A stretch of DNA of 8,096 nt from Gammaproteobacteria bacterium (GTDB taxonomy: Bacteria; Pseudomonadota; Gammaproteobacteria; UBA9214). A program made the translations under genes and the position numbers. Of the stretch, positions 1-7,204 are shown piece by piece. The stretch covers positions 1 to 8,096 of the forward strand of contig JAOULY010000069.1 in assembly GCA_029881775.1 (NCBI GenBank), written 5' to 3'. Each line of letters begins with the position of its first letter. Positions within the stretch are counted from its first letter, which is position 1. Under the pieces are notes generated by a model that searched no databases, was not told the origin of the DNA, and was given only the letters and a program-made list of their open reading frames with translations.

Positions 1-870
1 GAATACCAGCTCCTGGCGGACCAGCACCGCCACGATCCCCAGCGCCGCACCCAGCGCGAGCGCGCCGACATCACCCATGAACACCATGGCGGGATAGGCG
101 TTGAACCAGAGGAAGCCAAGCCCGGCGCCGACCAGCGCACCACAGAACACGACAATCTCCGCGGCATCGCTGATATAGGGAATACCGAGGTAAACAGCGA
201 ATTTCACATTACCGGTGGTATAGGCAAATACCATCAGTGCACCGGCAATCAGCACCGTCGGCAGGATGGCCAGGCCGTCCAGGCCATCGGTCAGGTTGAC
301 GGCATTGCTGGAGCCGACGATGACGAACCAGGCAACCAGCACGTAGACCCAGCCGAGGTCGACAGCGATGTCCTTGAAGAACGGCACGATCAGCGAGGTT
401 TCAGCCGGCGACGTCGATGTCATGTACAGGAATAGCGCGACGCTCAGTGCAATCACCGATTGCCAGAACAGTTTGCTGCGCGCCGAAATTCCATCTGAAT
501 TTTTCAGTACCAGCTTGCGATAGTCGTCCACCCAGCCGATCGCGCCAAATGCCATTGTCACGATCAGCACGACCCAGACATAACGGTTGCCGAGGTCCGC
601 CCACAACAGGGTCGCTACCGCCACGGCAACAAGAATCAACGCGCCACCCATGGTCGGTGTACCGGCCTTGGCCAGGTGTGTCTGCGGCCCGTCATCACGT
701 ACCGGCTGACCGATCTGGTAACGCCCGAGACGTCGAATCATTTCCGGGCCGACCATGAAGGCAATCAGCAACGCGGTCAGCACGCCGAGAATGGCACGCA
801 ATGTCAGGTACTGGAATACATGAAATCCACTGTAGTACTGACTCAGGTATTCGGTCAGATAAAGCAGCAT
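1..870 (-). CDS. mraY: Phospho-N-acetylmuramoyl-pentapeptide-transferase MraY (3' end cut by window edge)
   Basis: MraY is a polytopic inner-membrane enzyme that transfers phospho-MurNAc-pentapeptide from UDP to undecaprenyl phosphate, making lipid I. The reading frame runs from an ATG at 870 to the window edge without a stop and gives 290 residues; the E. coli protein has about 360, so the last 70 or so, including the expected His-rich PxHHH motif, lie outside. Visible landmarks are TPTMGG (71-76), WVDDYRK (113-119), NAVNLTDGLDGLA (189-201) and FMGDVG (264-269). The three aspartates that are catalytic in E. coli (D115, D116, D267) fall at the same residue numbers here. Several long hydrophobic segments are evident. 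The start is supported by a strong GGAGAGGAG Shine-Dalgarno 6 bases upstream, inside the end of murF; it lies 1 base after the murF stop, so translation is probably coupled. Identity is very secure. Confidence 0.97.
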   Translation of the reverse strand, partial: MLLYLTEYLSQYYSGFHVFQYLTLRAILGVLTALLIAFMVGPEMIRRLGRYQIGQPVRDDGPQTHLAKAGTPTMGGALILVAVAVATLLWADLGNRYVWVVLIVTMAFGAIGWVDDYRKLVLKNSDGISARSKLFWQSVIALSVALFLYMTSTSPAETSLIVPFFKDIAVDLGWVYVLVAWFVIVGSSNAVNLTDGLDGLAILPTVLIAGALMVFAYTTGNVKFAVYLGIPYISDAAEIVVFCGALVGAGLGFLWFNAYPAMVFMGDVGALALGAALGIVAVLVRQELVF

Positions 871-871
871 G

Positions 872-2221
872 TCAGACTCCTCTCCAGGACAGCAGTGCTT
901 CAACAACACGTTCCATGCGCATACGACGCGATCCCTTGACGAGGATATGCAACGGACCCTGCAGCTTTCCGGTTAACGCATCGACCAGGGCATCCAGCGA
1001 ACTGAAACTCTCGCCCTGCCGGCCAAAACTGTCGGCAGCCGCCTTTGCGAGTTCGCCCAGCGTGAATACGCGCTCGACACCGACCTCGCGCGCACCGCGC
1101 CCGGCAGCCGCATGCAGTGCCGTGGACTCCTCGCCCAGCTCACCCATGTCACCCAACACCAGCCAGGTCGTTCCGCCGGCCATGCCCAGCACATCGAGCG
1201 CGACCTGCAGCGAGCCGGGATTGGCGTTGTAGGTATCATCGATAACGGTGATATCACCCGGCAGGTGGTGAATATTGAAACGTCCGGCAACCGGCACCAG
1301 CCCGGCCAGCCCGGTACGGATATCCTCCAGGCCGGCGCCGGCCGCCTGTGCAGCCGCACTGGCGGCGAGTGCATTCATTACGTTATGCCGGCCGGGCAAG
1401 GGCAAACGAAAACGTGTTTCGCCTTCCGGCGTATACAGCGTAACGTCACTGCCGCCGGCATCACCCGACCATTCGGCCGTCACCGCGCAGTCCGCATCAA
1501 GTCCGAACTCGATGCGCCGGCAGTGGGCAGACAGTTCACGCCACAGCGGCGCATACGTGTCATCGGCATTGATAATCGCCACCCCGTCACTGTCGAGGCG
1601 TGCAAACAGTTCGCCCTTGGCGCGCGCGACGCCGGCGACATCGCCAAAACCTTCGAGATGCGCCGGACCTGCATTGGTTATCACCGCAATGGTCGGGCGC
1701 GCGATGCCGGCGAGGTAATCGATTTCACCGTGATGATTGGCGCCCATTTCGAGAATGGCAAAGCGGTCGTCGGGACTGAGGCGCGCCAGCGTCAGCGGCA
1801 GGCCGATATCATTATTCAGGTTGCCCTGTGTCGACAGGGTACGCCCGCAGCGGGCAAGAATGGCCGACGTCATCGCGCGCACCGATGTCTTGCCGTTGCT
1901 GCCGGTAATACCGATGACCGGCAACTGAAAGCGGCGACGCCAGTCGGCTGACAGCTGACCGAGCGCGAGTCGCGTATCGGTGACGGTAATGCGCGGTAAC
2001 AGCGTGTTGCACGGTTCGCTGACCGCTGCCGCTGCCGCACCCCGCTCACGCGCAGTCTCGACATAGGCGTGCCCGTCGAAATTCGGCCCCTGCAGCGCGA
2101 AGAACAACGCGCCCTCCGACAGGGTGCGGGTATCGGTACTGATGCCCATGAAGTCCACATCCGAACCGGACATCTGGCCGTCAAGCACGCTGGCGGCTTC
2201 GGAAAGTCGCATCGACATCAT
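872..2221 (-). CDS. murF: UDP-N-acetylmuramoyl-tripeptide--D-alanyl-D-alanine ligase MurF
   Basis: MurF is a cytoplasmic ATP-dependent ligase that adds D-Ala-D-Ala to UDP-MurNAc-tripeptide and completes the UDP-MurNAc-pentapeptide used by MraY, encoded next. With the chosen start it has 449 residues, normal for the family. An N-terminal substrate domain with STDTRTL (28-34) is followed by the ATP P-loop GITGSNGKTS (104-113), NLNNDIG (134-140), LEMGANHHGEI (157-167), the TNAGPAHLEGFG stretch (182-193), a probable carbamylated lysine K202 in AKGELF, GRHNVMNA (277-284), and the C-terminal IDDTYNANPGS (327-337) and KGSR (429-432). The ATG at 2221 overlaps the murE stop as ATGA, and its N-terminus MMSMRLSE lines up with E. 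coli MISVTLSQ. An in-frame ATG at 2230 would add only three residues and has no better ribosome binding site. Neither start has a strong Shine-Dalgarno, so coupling to murE is likely. Confidence 0.96.
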   Translation of the reverse strand: MMSMRLSEAASVLDGQMSGSDVDFMGISTDTRTLSEGALFFALQGPNFDGHAYVETARERGAAAAAVSEPCNTLLPRITVTDTRLALGQLSADWRRRFQLPVIGITGSNGKTSVRAMTSAILARCGRTLSTQGNLNNDIGLPLTLARLSPDDRFAILEMGANHHGEIDYLAGIARPTIAVITNAGPAHLEGFGDVAGVARAKGELFARLDSDGVAIINADDTYAPLWRELSAHCRRIEFGLDADCAVTAEWSGDAGGSDVTLYTPEGETRFRLPLPGRHNVMNALAASAAAQAAGAGLEDIRTGLAGLVPVAGRFNIHHLPGDITVIDDTYNANPGSLQVALDVLGMAGGTTWLVLGDMGELGEESTALHAAAGRGAREVGVERVFTLGELAKAAADSFGRQGESFSSLDALVDALTGKLQGPLHILVKGSRRMRMERVVEALLSWRGV

Positions 2222-3753
2222 TGCGCCCATTCCCGTGCAAGCGCCATCACGCGCTCGCGATCACTGAATGGCAAGGCGCGGTCACCGATCAGCTGCACCG
2301 TTTCATGCCCCTTGCCGGCGATCAGCACAACGTCATCGGCTGCCGCCTCGCGCATTGCCCAGCTGATTGCGTGTCCCCGGTCATGCTCGATATGCAGCCT
2401 GCCGGGCTGGCGGATGCCGGCACAGATGTCGTCGATAATCCGCTGCGGGTCTTCAGTGCGTGGATTGTCATCGGTAAGCACCAGGCAATCCGCATGACGC
2501 TCGGCAGCGGCACCCATCTGCGGGCGCTTGCCCCGGTCGCGATCACCACCGGCACCAAACACACACCACAAACGGCCCGTGCAATGGGCGCGCAGTGAAT
2601 CCAGCACCGCTTCCAGCGCGCCGGCGGTGTGCGCATAATCGACCACCACCAGCGGGTGACCGGCACCGACATCAAATCGTTCCATGCGTCCGGGCACCGT
2701 GCGGGTTGCCGACAAACGACGCAGGGCTTCTTCAAACGGCAAGCCGGCAACACACAGGCAGGCCAGCGTGGCCAGCAGATTGCTGGCATTGAAACGCCCC
2801 AGCAGCCCGCAGCGCAAATGCCCGCTACCCCAGGGGGTGACGACATCAAACTGCATGCCGGTGACATCCGTCTGCAGGTTACGGCCGATCACCCATTGCG
2901 CCGGGAAGCGCGTGCGGAACGGTTCGTTCTCAAGGCGGTAGGCGACCGGCGCCACGCCTGGCGGAATAGCATCGAGCAGCGCACTGCCGAACTGGTCATC
3001 GGCGTTGATGACTGCGTAACGCAAACCATCGGAATGGAACAGCTTGCGTTTCGCCTCGGCATAGGCCTCGATATTGCCGTGATAATCAAGATGGTCACGT
3101 GACAGGTTAGTCAGGACCGCGATATCAAAATGCACGCCAAGGACCCTTCCCTGGTCCATGGCGTGTGAGGAAACTTCCGCGACCACGCAACGCGCACCGC
3201 GCCGCTGCATGCCCTGCAGGCTCTGTTGCATGGTCAGGGCATCCGGCGTGGTATTACCGGATTTCTCCAGCTCACCGTACAGGCCATTACCGAGCGTGCC
3301 GATGACGCCGCAACGGCGGTCATGGCTGTCCAGCGCCTGCGCAATGAAATGACTGCAGGATGTCTTGCCATCGGTACCGGTCACACCGATCATGAACAGG
3401 CCACGCGACGGGTGGCCGTAAAAACGATCGGCGATCAGGCCGACGACATGGGCAAGCCCCGGCACGGCCACGGTGACGGCCGGCAACAGCGCGGCAGTCT
3501 CGGCCAGTGACGTATTGCCTTCGACCGGCTCCCAGGCAACGGCCAGCGCACCCAGCGCGATCGCCTGGCGTGCGTGTGCCAGGCCATGCGTTTGCGAACC
3601 GGCCACCGCAAGGAACAGGTCACCCGCCTGCACCTTGCGACTGTCCAGTGCCAGCCCCGACACCTTGATGTCCTGCCTTATTTTTTCGCTGCTGTATTCG
3701 GCAAGCAGGCCGGACAGCGTATGCACAGGCGTCATTTGCTCCGCCGCCATCAT
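2218..3753 (-). CDS. murE: UDP-N-acetylmuramoyl-L-alanyl-D-glutamate--2,6-diaminopimelate ligase MurE
   Basis: MurE is the cytoplasmic Mur ligase that adds the third stem-peptide residue to UDP-MurNAc-L-Ala-D-Glu. The DNPR motif (429-432, context TDDNPRTEDP) is the signature of enzymes that select meso-diaminopimelate rather than lysine, and the GKGHE element (480-484) supplies further DAP contacts. The ATP P-loop is GVTGTDGKTS (123-132), with Asp where most relatives have Asn. Other landmarks are EVSSHAMDQGR (193-203), TNLSRDHLDYH (215-225), the probable carbamylated lysine K235 in AEAKRK, and VDYAHT (371-376) followed by AGAL instead of the usual PDAL. At 511 residues it is slightly longer than the E. 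coli protein. The ATG at 3753 overlaps the ftsI stop (ATGA) and is preceded by GGGGAGG with a 7-base spacing, so the start is well supported. The gene overlaps murF by 4 bases. No disruption is visible. Confidence 0.97.
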   Translation of the reverse strand: MMAAEQMTPVHTLSGLLAEYSSEKIRQDIKVSGLALDSRKVQAGDLFLAVAGSQTHGLAHARQAIALGALAVAWEPVEGNTSLAETAALLPAVTVAVPGLAHVVGLIADRFYGHPSRGLFMIGVTGTDGKTSCSHFIAQALDSHDRRCGVIGTLGNGLYGELEKSGNTTPDALTMQQSLQGMQRRGARCVVAEVSSHAMDQGRVLGVHFDIAVLTNLSRDHLDYHGNIEAYAEAKRKLFHSDGLRYAVINADDQFGSALLDAIPPGVAPVAYRLENEPFRTRFPAQWVIGRNLQTDVTGMQFDVVTPWGSGHLRCGLLGRFNASNLLATLACLCVAGLPFEEALRRLSATRTVPGRMERFDVGAGHPLVVVDYAHTAGALEAVLDSLRAHCTGRLWCVFGAGGDRDRGKRPQMGAAAERHADCLVLTDDNPRTEDPQRIIDDICAGIRQPGRLHIEHDRGHAISWAMREAAADDVVLIAGKGHETVQLIGDRALPFSDRERVMALAREWAQ

Positions 3754-5462
3754 GCAGAGTCCTCCCCGCTTGCACCGCGCGTCTGTATCAACGGCAAGCC
3801 ATCAGGCGGTATTGCCATCAGGCGCAAGGTGCCTGCCATGACTTTTGAGAAGACCGGCGCGGCGACCTGGCCGCCGTAATACTGTCCGGCGGACGGCTCA
3901 TCGACCACCACCACCATGACAAGCCGCGGATTACTCGCCGGCACCATACCGGCGAATACCGCGCGGTACCGGTCATCCGAATAGCCCCCGGCAACCGACT
4001 TGCGCACCGTGCCGGTCTTGCCGGCAACGCGGTAGCCGGCGACGGCTGCCTGCGGCGCGGTACCATCCACTCCGGCCGCCGCTTCCAGCATGTCGCGCAC
4101 CTGCTCCGCAACACGTGCCGGCATGATGCGACGCTCCTCGGCGCTACGCTTGTCGTGCAGGAAGGAAATCGAACGCTTTATACCGCCACTGGCAATGACT
4201 GCGTAGGCCTGTGCAAGCTGCAGCGGCGTTGCCGACAGGCCGTAGCCGAATGACATGGTGGCCGTCTCGATCGCGTTCCAGCCACTGTAGTGCGGCAACA
4301 GTCCCGATGCCTCGCCGGGGAAACCACTGAACGTCTGCGCGCCGAAACCCAGCTCCGACAGCAACTCCCAGATGCTTTCCTGTGTCAGCGACAGGGCAAT
4401 CTTGCTGATGCCGACATTGCTTGATTTACGGATCACACCGGTTACATCCAGTTGCCCGTAGTCATGCACGTCACGCACGGTATTGACGCCGACGCGGTAC
4501 CAGCCGGGCGACGTACTGACAGGCGTATCCGGGCGGTAACGCCCGCTCTCGAGTCCCGCGGCGACGATAAACGGCTTCATGGTCGAACCCGGCTCGAACA
4601 CGTCCGTCACGGCACGGTTGCGCATGTCGCTGCGGCGCAGCTGCTTGCGGTTGTTGGGATTGAACGACGGCTGGTTGACCATGGCGATAATTTCACCGCT
4701 CTGCACATCCAGCACCACGGCCGAGGCCGCCTTGGCCTTGTGCGTTTTCATGGCCGCCTTCAGCTCGCGGTAGGCCAGGTACTGTATACGCCGGTCAATG
4801 CTTAGCCGGAGGTCTTTGCCGATGCGCGGGCGGCTGATGCTCTCCACGTCCTCAACGATGTGGCGCTGCCGGTCCATGATGACGCGCTTTGCGCCCGGCT
4901 CACCCTGCAACCAGTCCTGGTAGGCCAGTTCCAGGCCTTCCTGGCCTGCGTCGTCGATATCGGTAAAGCCGACCAGGTGCGCCGCCACTTCGCCATCCGG
5001 GTAGTAGCGACGGTATTCGCGCTGCAGGTAAACACCCGGTATCTCCATGGCCATGACCTGCTCGGCAAGATCCGGGCTCACGTGACGCTTGATATAAATA
5101 AATTCACGGTCCGCACGACTTGCCAGGGCGCGTATCACGCCAGCCGGCTTGAGCGACAGCTTGCGCGCCAGTTCGGGAATGCGATCCTGCTCGCTGCCAA
5201 GCACCTGCGGGTTAACCCACACTGACTCGACCGGGGTACTGACTGCCAGCGGCTCACCGTTCCGGTCACGAATCATGCCGCGATGCGCAGGCAGGTCAAC
5301 GACACGCAAGTGCCTTGCCTGCCCCTGGCTGAGCAGGAATTCCTTGTCGAGCACCTGCAGGGTTACGGCACGCCCGACCAGCGTAACGGCGGCCAGCAGC
5401 ATGCATGCCATCAGGAAAACCCGGCGGGCGGTAAATTGCGTGCGTGCCGGATCAGCATTCAT
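3750..5462 (-). CDS. ftsI: Peptidoglycan D,D-transpeptidase FtsI (penicillin-binding protein 3)
   Basis: FtsI is the septum-specific class B penicillin-binding protein. It crosslinks peptidoglycan at the division site with the glycosyltransferase FtsW and is recruited through FtsQLB. The 570 residues (E. coli 588) start with a short basic cytoplasmic tail and a single membrane anchor at about 14-38, with no cleavable signal evident. The periplasmic pedestal domain opens with RGMIRDRNGEPLA (61-73). The transpeptidase domain carries all three penicillin-binding motifs: SxxK as STMK with nucleophile S293 (context EPGSTMKPF), SxN as SSN (347-349) and KTG (482-484, context GKTGTVRK). The absence of a glycosyltransferase domain fits class B. 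The ATG overlaps the ftsL stop as ATGA and has no clear Shine-Dalgarno, which suggests translation depends on coupling to ftsL. Its 3' end overlaps murE by 4 bases. PBP2 (mrdA) is ruled out by length and by the dcw context. Confidence 0.97.
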   Translation of the reverse strand: MNADPARTQFTARRVFLMACMLLAAVTLVGRAVTLQVLDKEFLLSQGQARHLRVVDLPAHRGMIRDRNGEPLAVSTPVESVWVNPQVLGSEQDRIPELARKLSLKPAGVIRALASRADREFIYIKRHVSPDLAEQVMAMEIPGVYLQREYRRYYPDGEVAAHLVGFTDIDDAGQEGLELAYQDWLQGEPGAKRVIMDRQRHIVEDVESISRPRIGKDLRLSIDRRIQYLAYRELKAAMKTHKAKAASAVVLDVQSGEIIAMVNQPSFNPNNRKQLRRSDMRNRAVTDVFEPGSTMKPFIVAAGLESGRYRPDTPVSTSPGWYRVGVNTVRDVHDYGQLDVTGVIRKSSNVGISKIALSLTQESIWELLSELGFGAQTFSGFPGEASGLLPHYSGWNAIETATMSFGYGLSATPLQLAQAYAVIASGGIKRSISFLHDKRSAEERRIMPARVAEQVRDMLEAAAGVDGTAPQAAVAGYRVAGKTGTVRKSVAGGYSDDRYRAVFAGMVPASNPRLVMVVVVDEPSAGQYYGGQVAAPVFSKVMAGTLRLMAIPPDGLPLIQTRGASGEDSA

Positions 5463-5728
5463 GGCCGGACAATCACCATTCGGTCGGTTGTAAGACTCAC
5501 CATACCCAGTCGCTCACGCGCGGCGCGCTCGATCTTTCCCTGCATCGTCAAGGTGCTCTGCTCAAGCTGCAGCTGCCCCCACTCGATATCCATGCTGTCA
5601 CGCGCCTCGCCCAGCGCCTGCAATTCCACAAACAACTTGCGCCCCTGGTGCTTGCTGTACACAACGCCCAGCGAGGACACGACAAGCAGCGCCAGCAGCA
5701 CGATCAACACGCCGGGCCGCCCGCTCAC
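5459..5728 (-). CDS. ftsL: Cell division protein FtsL
   Basis: FtsL is a small bitopic inner-membrane protein that forms the FtsQLB complex and helps activate FtsWI at the septum. The 89-residue product has only about six residues before a hydrophobic segment (about 7-24). A polar, periplasmic helix-forming stretch follows (about 27-65), with the leucine spacing expected of the FtsL/FtsB coiled coil, and then the C-terminal ERAARERLGMVSL region (67-79), which resembles the conserved end of the family. Primary sequence is poorly conserved in FtsL, so the call rests on topology, size and the diagnostic position between rsmH and ftsI. The start is GTG, overlapping the rsmH stop as GTGA, with GGAG 8 bases upstream. 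The cytoplasmic tail is much shorter than in E. coli FtsL (121 residues, about 35 before the membrane). Confidence 0.92.
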   Translation of the reverse strand: MSGRPGVLIVLLALLVVSSLGVVYSKHQGRKLFVELQALGEARDSMDIEWGQLQLEQSTLTMQGKIERAARERLGMVSLTTDRMVIVRP

Positions 5729-6660
5729 TGCAGTCGCTCCGCAACCCGCAACACGGCACTGCGTGCACGCGGATTTTCCTGCACCTCTGCATCTCCGGCA
5801 CGGATTGCCTTGCCGACCGGTTTCAGGCGTGGCTGATAATCCATTCCGGCGAGCGGAAACTCATCGGGCGGCTGCTCGCCGCGATACTCGTCGCGAATAA
5901 ATCGCTTGACGATGCGATCCTCGAGCGAGTGGAAGCTGATCACTGCAAGCCGGCCACCCGGTGCCAGCATGTCGGGCACCTGCGACAACACGTCCCTGAC
6001 ATCATCCAGCTCCCTGTTGATAAAGATGCGGATCGCCTGGAAACTGCGCGTCGCCGGGTGCTTGCCCTTTTCGCGCGACGGAACCGCCGTGTCGATCAGC
6101 TCGGCGAGCTGCCCGGTGGTACGCAACGGCTCTTCAGCACGCCGTGCAACAATCGCGCGCGCAATGCGTCTCGAGAAACGCTCTTCACCGTATACCCGGA
6201 GGACGTCGCTAATGGACTTTTCATCGGCGACCTGCAACCACTCGGCCGCACTGGGCCCGATGGTCGGATCCATGCGCATATCGAGGGGGCCGTCATGTGA
6301 AAAACTGAAACCGCGAGATGCGTTGTCGAGTTGCGGCGAGGAAACGCCGAGATCCAGCAACAGGCCGTTCACCCGGCCTTCAAGATGTCGCTGCGCAAGC
6401 ACGCGGCTCAGCATTGTGAATGTACCCTGTTGTATTTCGAAACGAGGATCATCGCCAAACTGCTCCTCTGCCGACTGCACCGCTTCAGGGTCCTTGTCCA
6501 TGGCAAGCAGTCGCCCCTCTGGCCCAAGCTCGTCCATGATTGCAGCAGCGTGCCCACCGCGACCGAATGTTCCATCTACGTAAAAACCATCCGGTTGAAT
6601 TGCCAGGGCATCCAGTACTTCTGCGAGCAGGACCGGCCGGTGTGCGTAACGTTGTTCCAC
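5725..6660 (-). CDS. rsmH: 16S rRNA (cytosine(1402)-N(4))-methyltransferase RsmH
   Basis: RsmH (MraW) uses S-adenosylmethionine to N4-methylate C1402 of 16S rRNA in the small-subunit decoding centre. It is almost always found between mraZ and ftsL. The 311 residues match the usual family length. The SAM-binding motif VDGTFGRGGHA (28-38) is intact, followed by LLDLGVSSPQLD (101-112), DGPLDMRMD (123-131), YGEERFSRRIARAI (157-170), HPATRSFQAIRI (201-212), ISFHSLEDRIVKRF (241-254) and NPRARSAVLR (296-305). These parallel E. coli RsmH almost block for block. The start codon is GTG, 3 bases after the mraZ stop. The upstream sequence lacks a strong Shine-Dalgarno, so coupling with mraZ is likely. 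The stop overlaps the ftsL GTG start. Nothing suggests loss of function. Confidence 0.97.
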   Translation of the reverse strand: MEQRYAHRPVLLAEVLDALAIQPDGFYVDGTFGRGGHAAAIMDELGPEGRLLAMDKDPEAVQSAEEQFGDDPRFEIQQGTFTMLSRVLAQRHLEGRVNGLLLDLGVSSPQLDNASRGFSFSHDGPLDMRMDPTIGPSAAEWLQVADEKSISDVLRVYGEERFSRRIARAIVARRAEEPLRTTGQLAELIDTAVPSREKGKHPATRSFQAIRIFINRELDDVRDVLSQVPDMLAPGGRLAVISFHSLEDRIVKRFIRDEYRGEQPPDEFPLAGMDYQPRLKPVGKAIRAGDAEVQENPRARSAVLRVAERLQ

Positions 6661-6663
6661 CTG

Positions 6664-7116
6664 TCAGCGCTTCAGATCTATAAATGGATCGGGCATGTCT
6701 TTACTGCTGCTGCCGTCCTCGACCCAGTCGCCACACAGTTTTTCCCAGGCTTCTTCATTCCAGATTTCAAACTTGTAACCGAGACCGGTCAGCACGACAC
6801 GCTTGTCCAGTCCGGCAAACTCTCGCAGGCGCGGCGGGATCAGCACGCGACCGTTCTTGTCCATTTCCAGTGGCGTGGCATGCCCCAGCAGAACGCGCTG
6901 CAGCGTACGCACGCGCGCATCCTGGTTCGGCATGCGCACCAGCGAGCGCTGGAATTCTTCCCAGTCACCCTGCGGGTACAGACTCAGGCAGCGATTCTCA
7001 TCGACGGTCAGCACCACCTTGCCCTCGCAACGTGCCATCAATTCGTCCCGATAGCGGGTCGGAAAGGCCAGCCGGCCTTTCGCATCGAGATTGACAGTGC
7101 TTCCACCAATGAACAA
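6664..7116 (-). CDS. mraZ: Transcriptional regulator MraZ (TTG start)
   Basis: MraZ is a cytoplasmic, ring-forming, AbrB-fold DNA-binding protein that represses its own dcw operon in E. coli by binding TGGGN direct repeats. Two SpoVT-AbrB halves are visible, each with the DxxGRxxxPxxxR signature: D11-A-K-G-R15 in the first and D86-K-N-G-R90-V-L-I-P in the second. The conserved block VLLGHATPLEMD (75-86) lies between them. I chose the TTG at 7116 because the resulting N-terminus, (M)FIGGSTVNLDAKGR, aligns residue for residue with E. coli MFRGATLVNLDSKGR. It gives 150 residues (E. coli 152), and a G-run ribosome binding site (AGGGGGG) sits 5 bases upstream. The frame can be extended to a GTG at 7167, but that codon lies inside the operator close to the transcription start. 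rsmH follows after 3 bases. Confidence 0.95.
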   Translation of the reverse strand: MFIGGSTVNLDAKGRLAFPTRYRDELMARCEGKVVLTVDENRCLSLYPQGDWEEFQRSLVRMPNQDARVRTLQRVLLGHATPLEMDKNGRVLIPPRLREFAGLDKRVVLTGLGYKFEIWNEEAWEKLCGDWVEDGSSSKDMPDPFIDLKR

Positions 7117-7121
7117 AACAG

Positions 7122-7128
7122 CCCCCCT
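7122..7128 (-). promoter_or_regulatory. mraZ ribosome binding site deciding a TTG start
   Basis: On the minus strand the run AGGGGGG is followed by five bases (CTGTT) and then the TTG at 7116-7114. Good spacing and strong pairing potential with the 16S rRNA tail support TTG as the real mraZ start. No ATG or GTG with a comparable site exists nearby in frame. The run coincides with the last 10-base-phased G-rich repeat, so MraZ or other binding here could also affect translation. Confidence 0.7.
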
Positions 7129-7166
7129 GTGCTCCCCTGAGACCCATAAATATCCACTGAGTCCCA
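7122..7166 (-). promoter_or_regulatory. MraZ operator: TGGGN-type direct repeats phased at 10 bases
   Basis: Reading the minus strand, TGGGA (7166-7162), TGGAT (7156-7152) and TGGGT (7146-7142) occur at exact 10-base steps, that is, 5-base boxes separated by 5-base spacers. The phase continues with GGGAG (7136-7132) and GGGGG (7126-7122), although the last also serves as the ribosome binding site. E. coli MraZ is known to bind TGGGN repeats with 5-base spacers in the mra promoter region, so this is very probably the autoregulatory operator of the operon. The first three boxes are the convincing ones. They begin just downstream of the predicted transcription start, a position suited to repression. 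Confidence 0.85.
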
Positions 7167-7175
7167 CTTTTCGAC

Positions 7176-7204
7176 ACTATATTGAGACAGGGGGTTTTCG
7201 TCAA
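7176..7204 (-). promoter_or_regulatory. Probable sigma70 promoter of the mraZ-led dcw operon (Pmra)
   Basis: On the minus strand TTGACG (7204-7199) and TATAGT (7181-7176) are separated by exactly 17 bases, each matching the sigma70 consensus at five of six positions. T-rich tracts directly upstream (7221-7207) could act as an UP element. The predicted start of transcription is near 7170, giving a leader of about 50 bases that holds the MraZ boxes and the ribosome binding site. All downstream genes are contiguous, so this promoter probably serves the whole cluster. Confidence 0.85.

Noticed and set aside
1112..1951. Plus-strand 279-codon frame antisense to murF
   Set aside because: It is long, but murF on the other strand is unambiguous with all Mur ligase motifs, and the antisense product shows no recognisable domain. 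Long antisense frames are expected in GC-rich genes.
5906..6583. Plus-strand 225-codon Ser/Arg-rich frame antisense to rsmH
   Set aside because: The Ser/Arg/Pro-rich composition is typical of shadow translation of a GC-rich gene, and RsmH is intact on the minus strand.
7117..7167. N-terminal extension of mraZ from a GTG at 7167
   Set aside because: The codon lies within the first MraZ box and about at the transcription start, leaving no ribosome binding site, and the added residues have no counterpart in E. coli MraZ.
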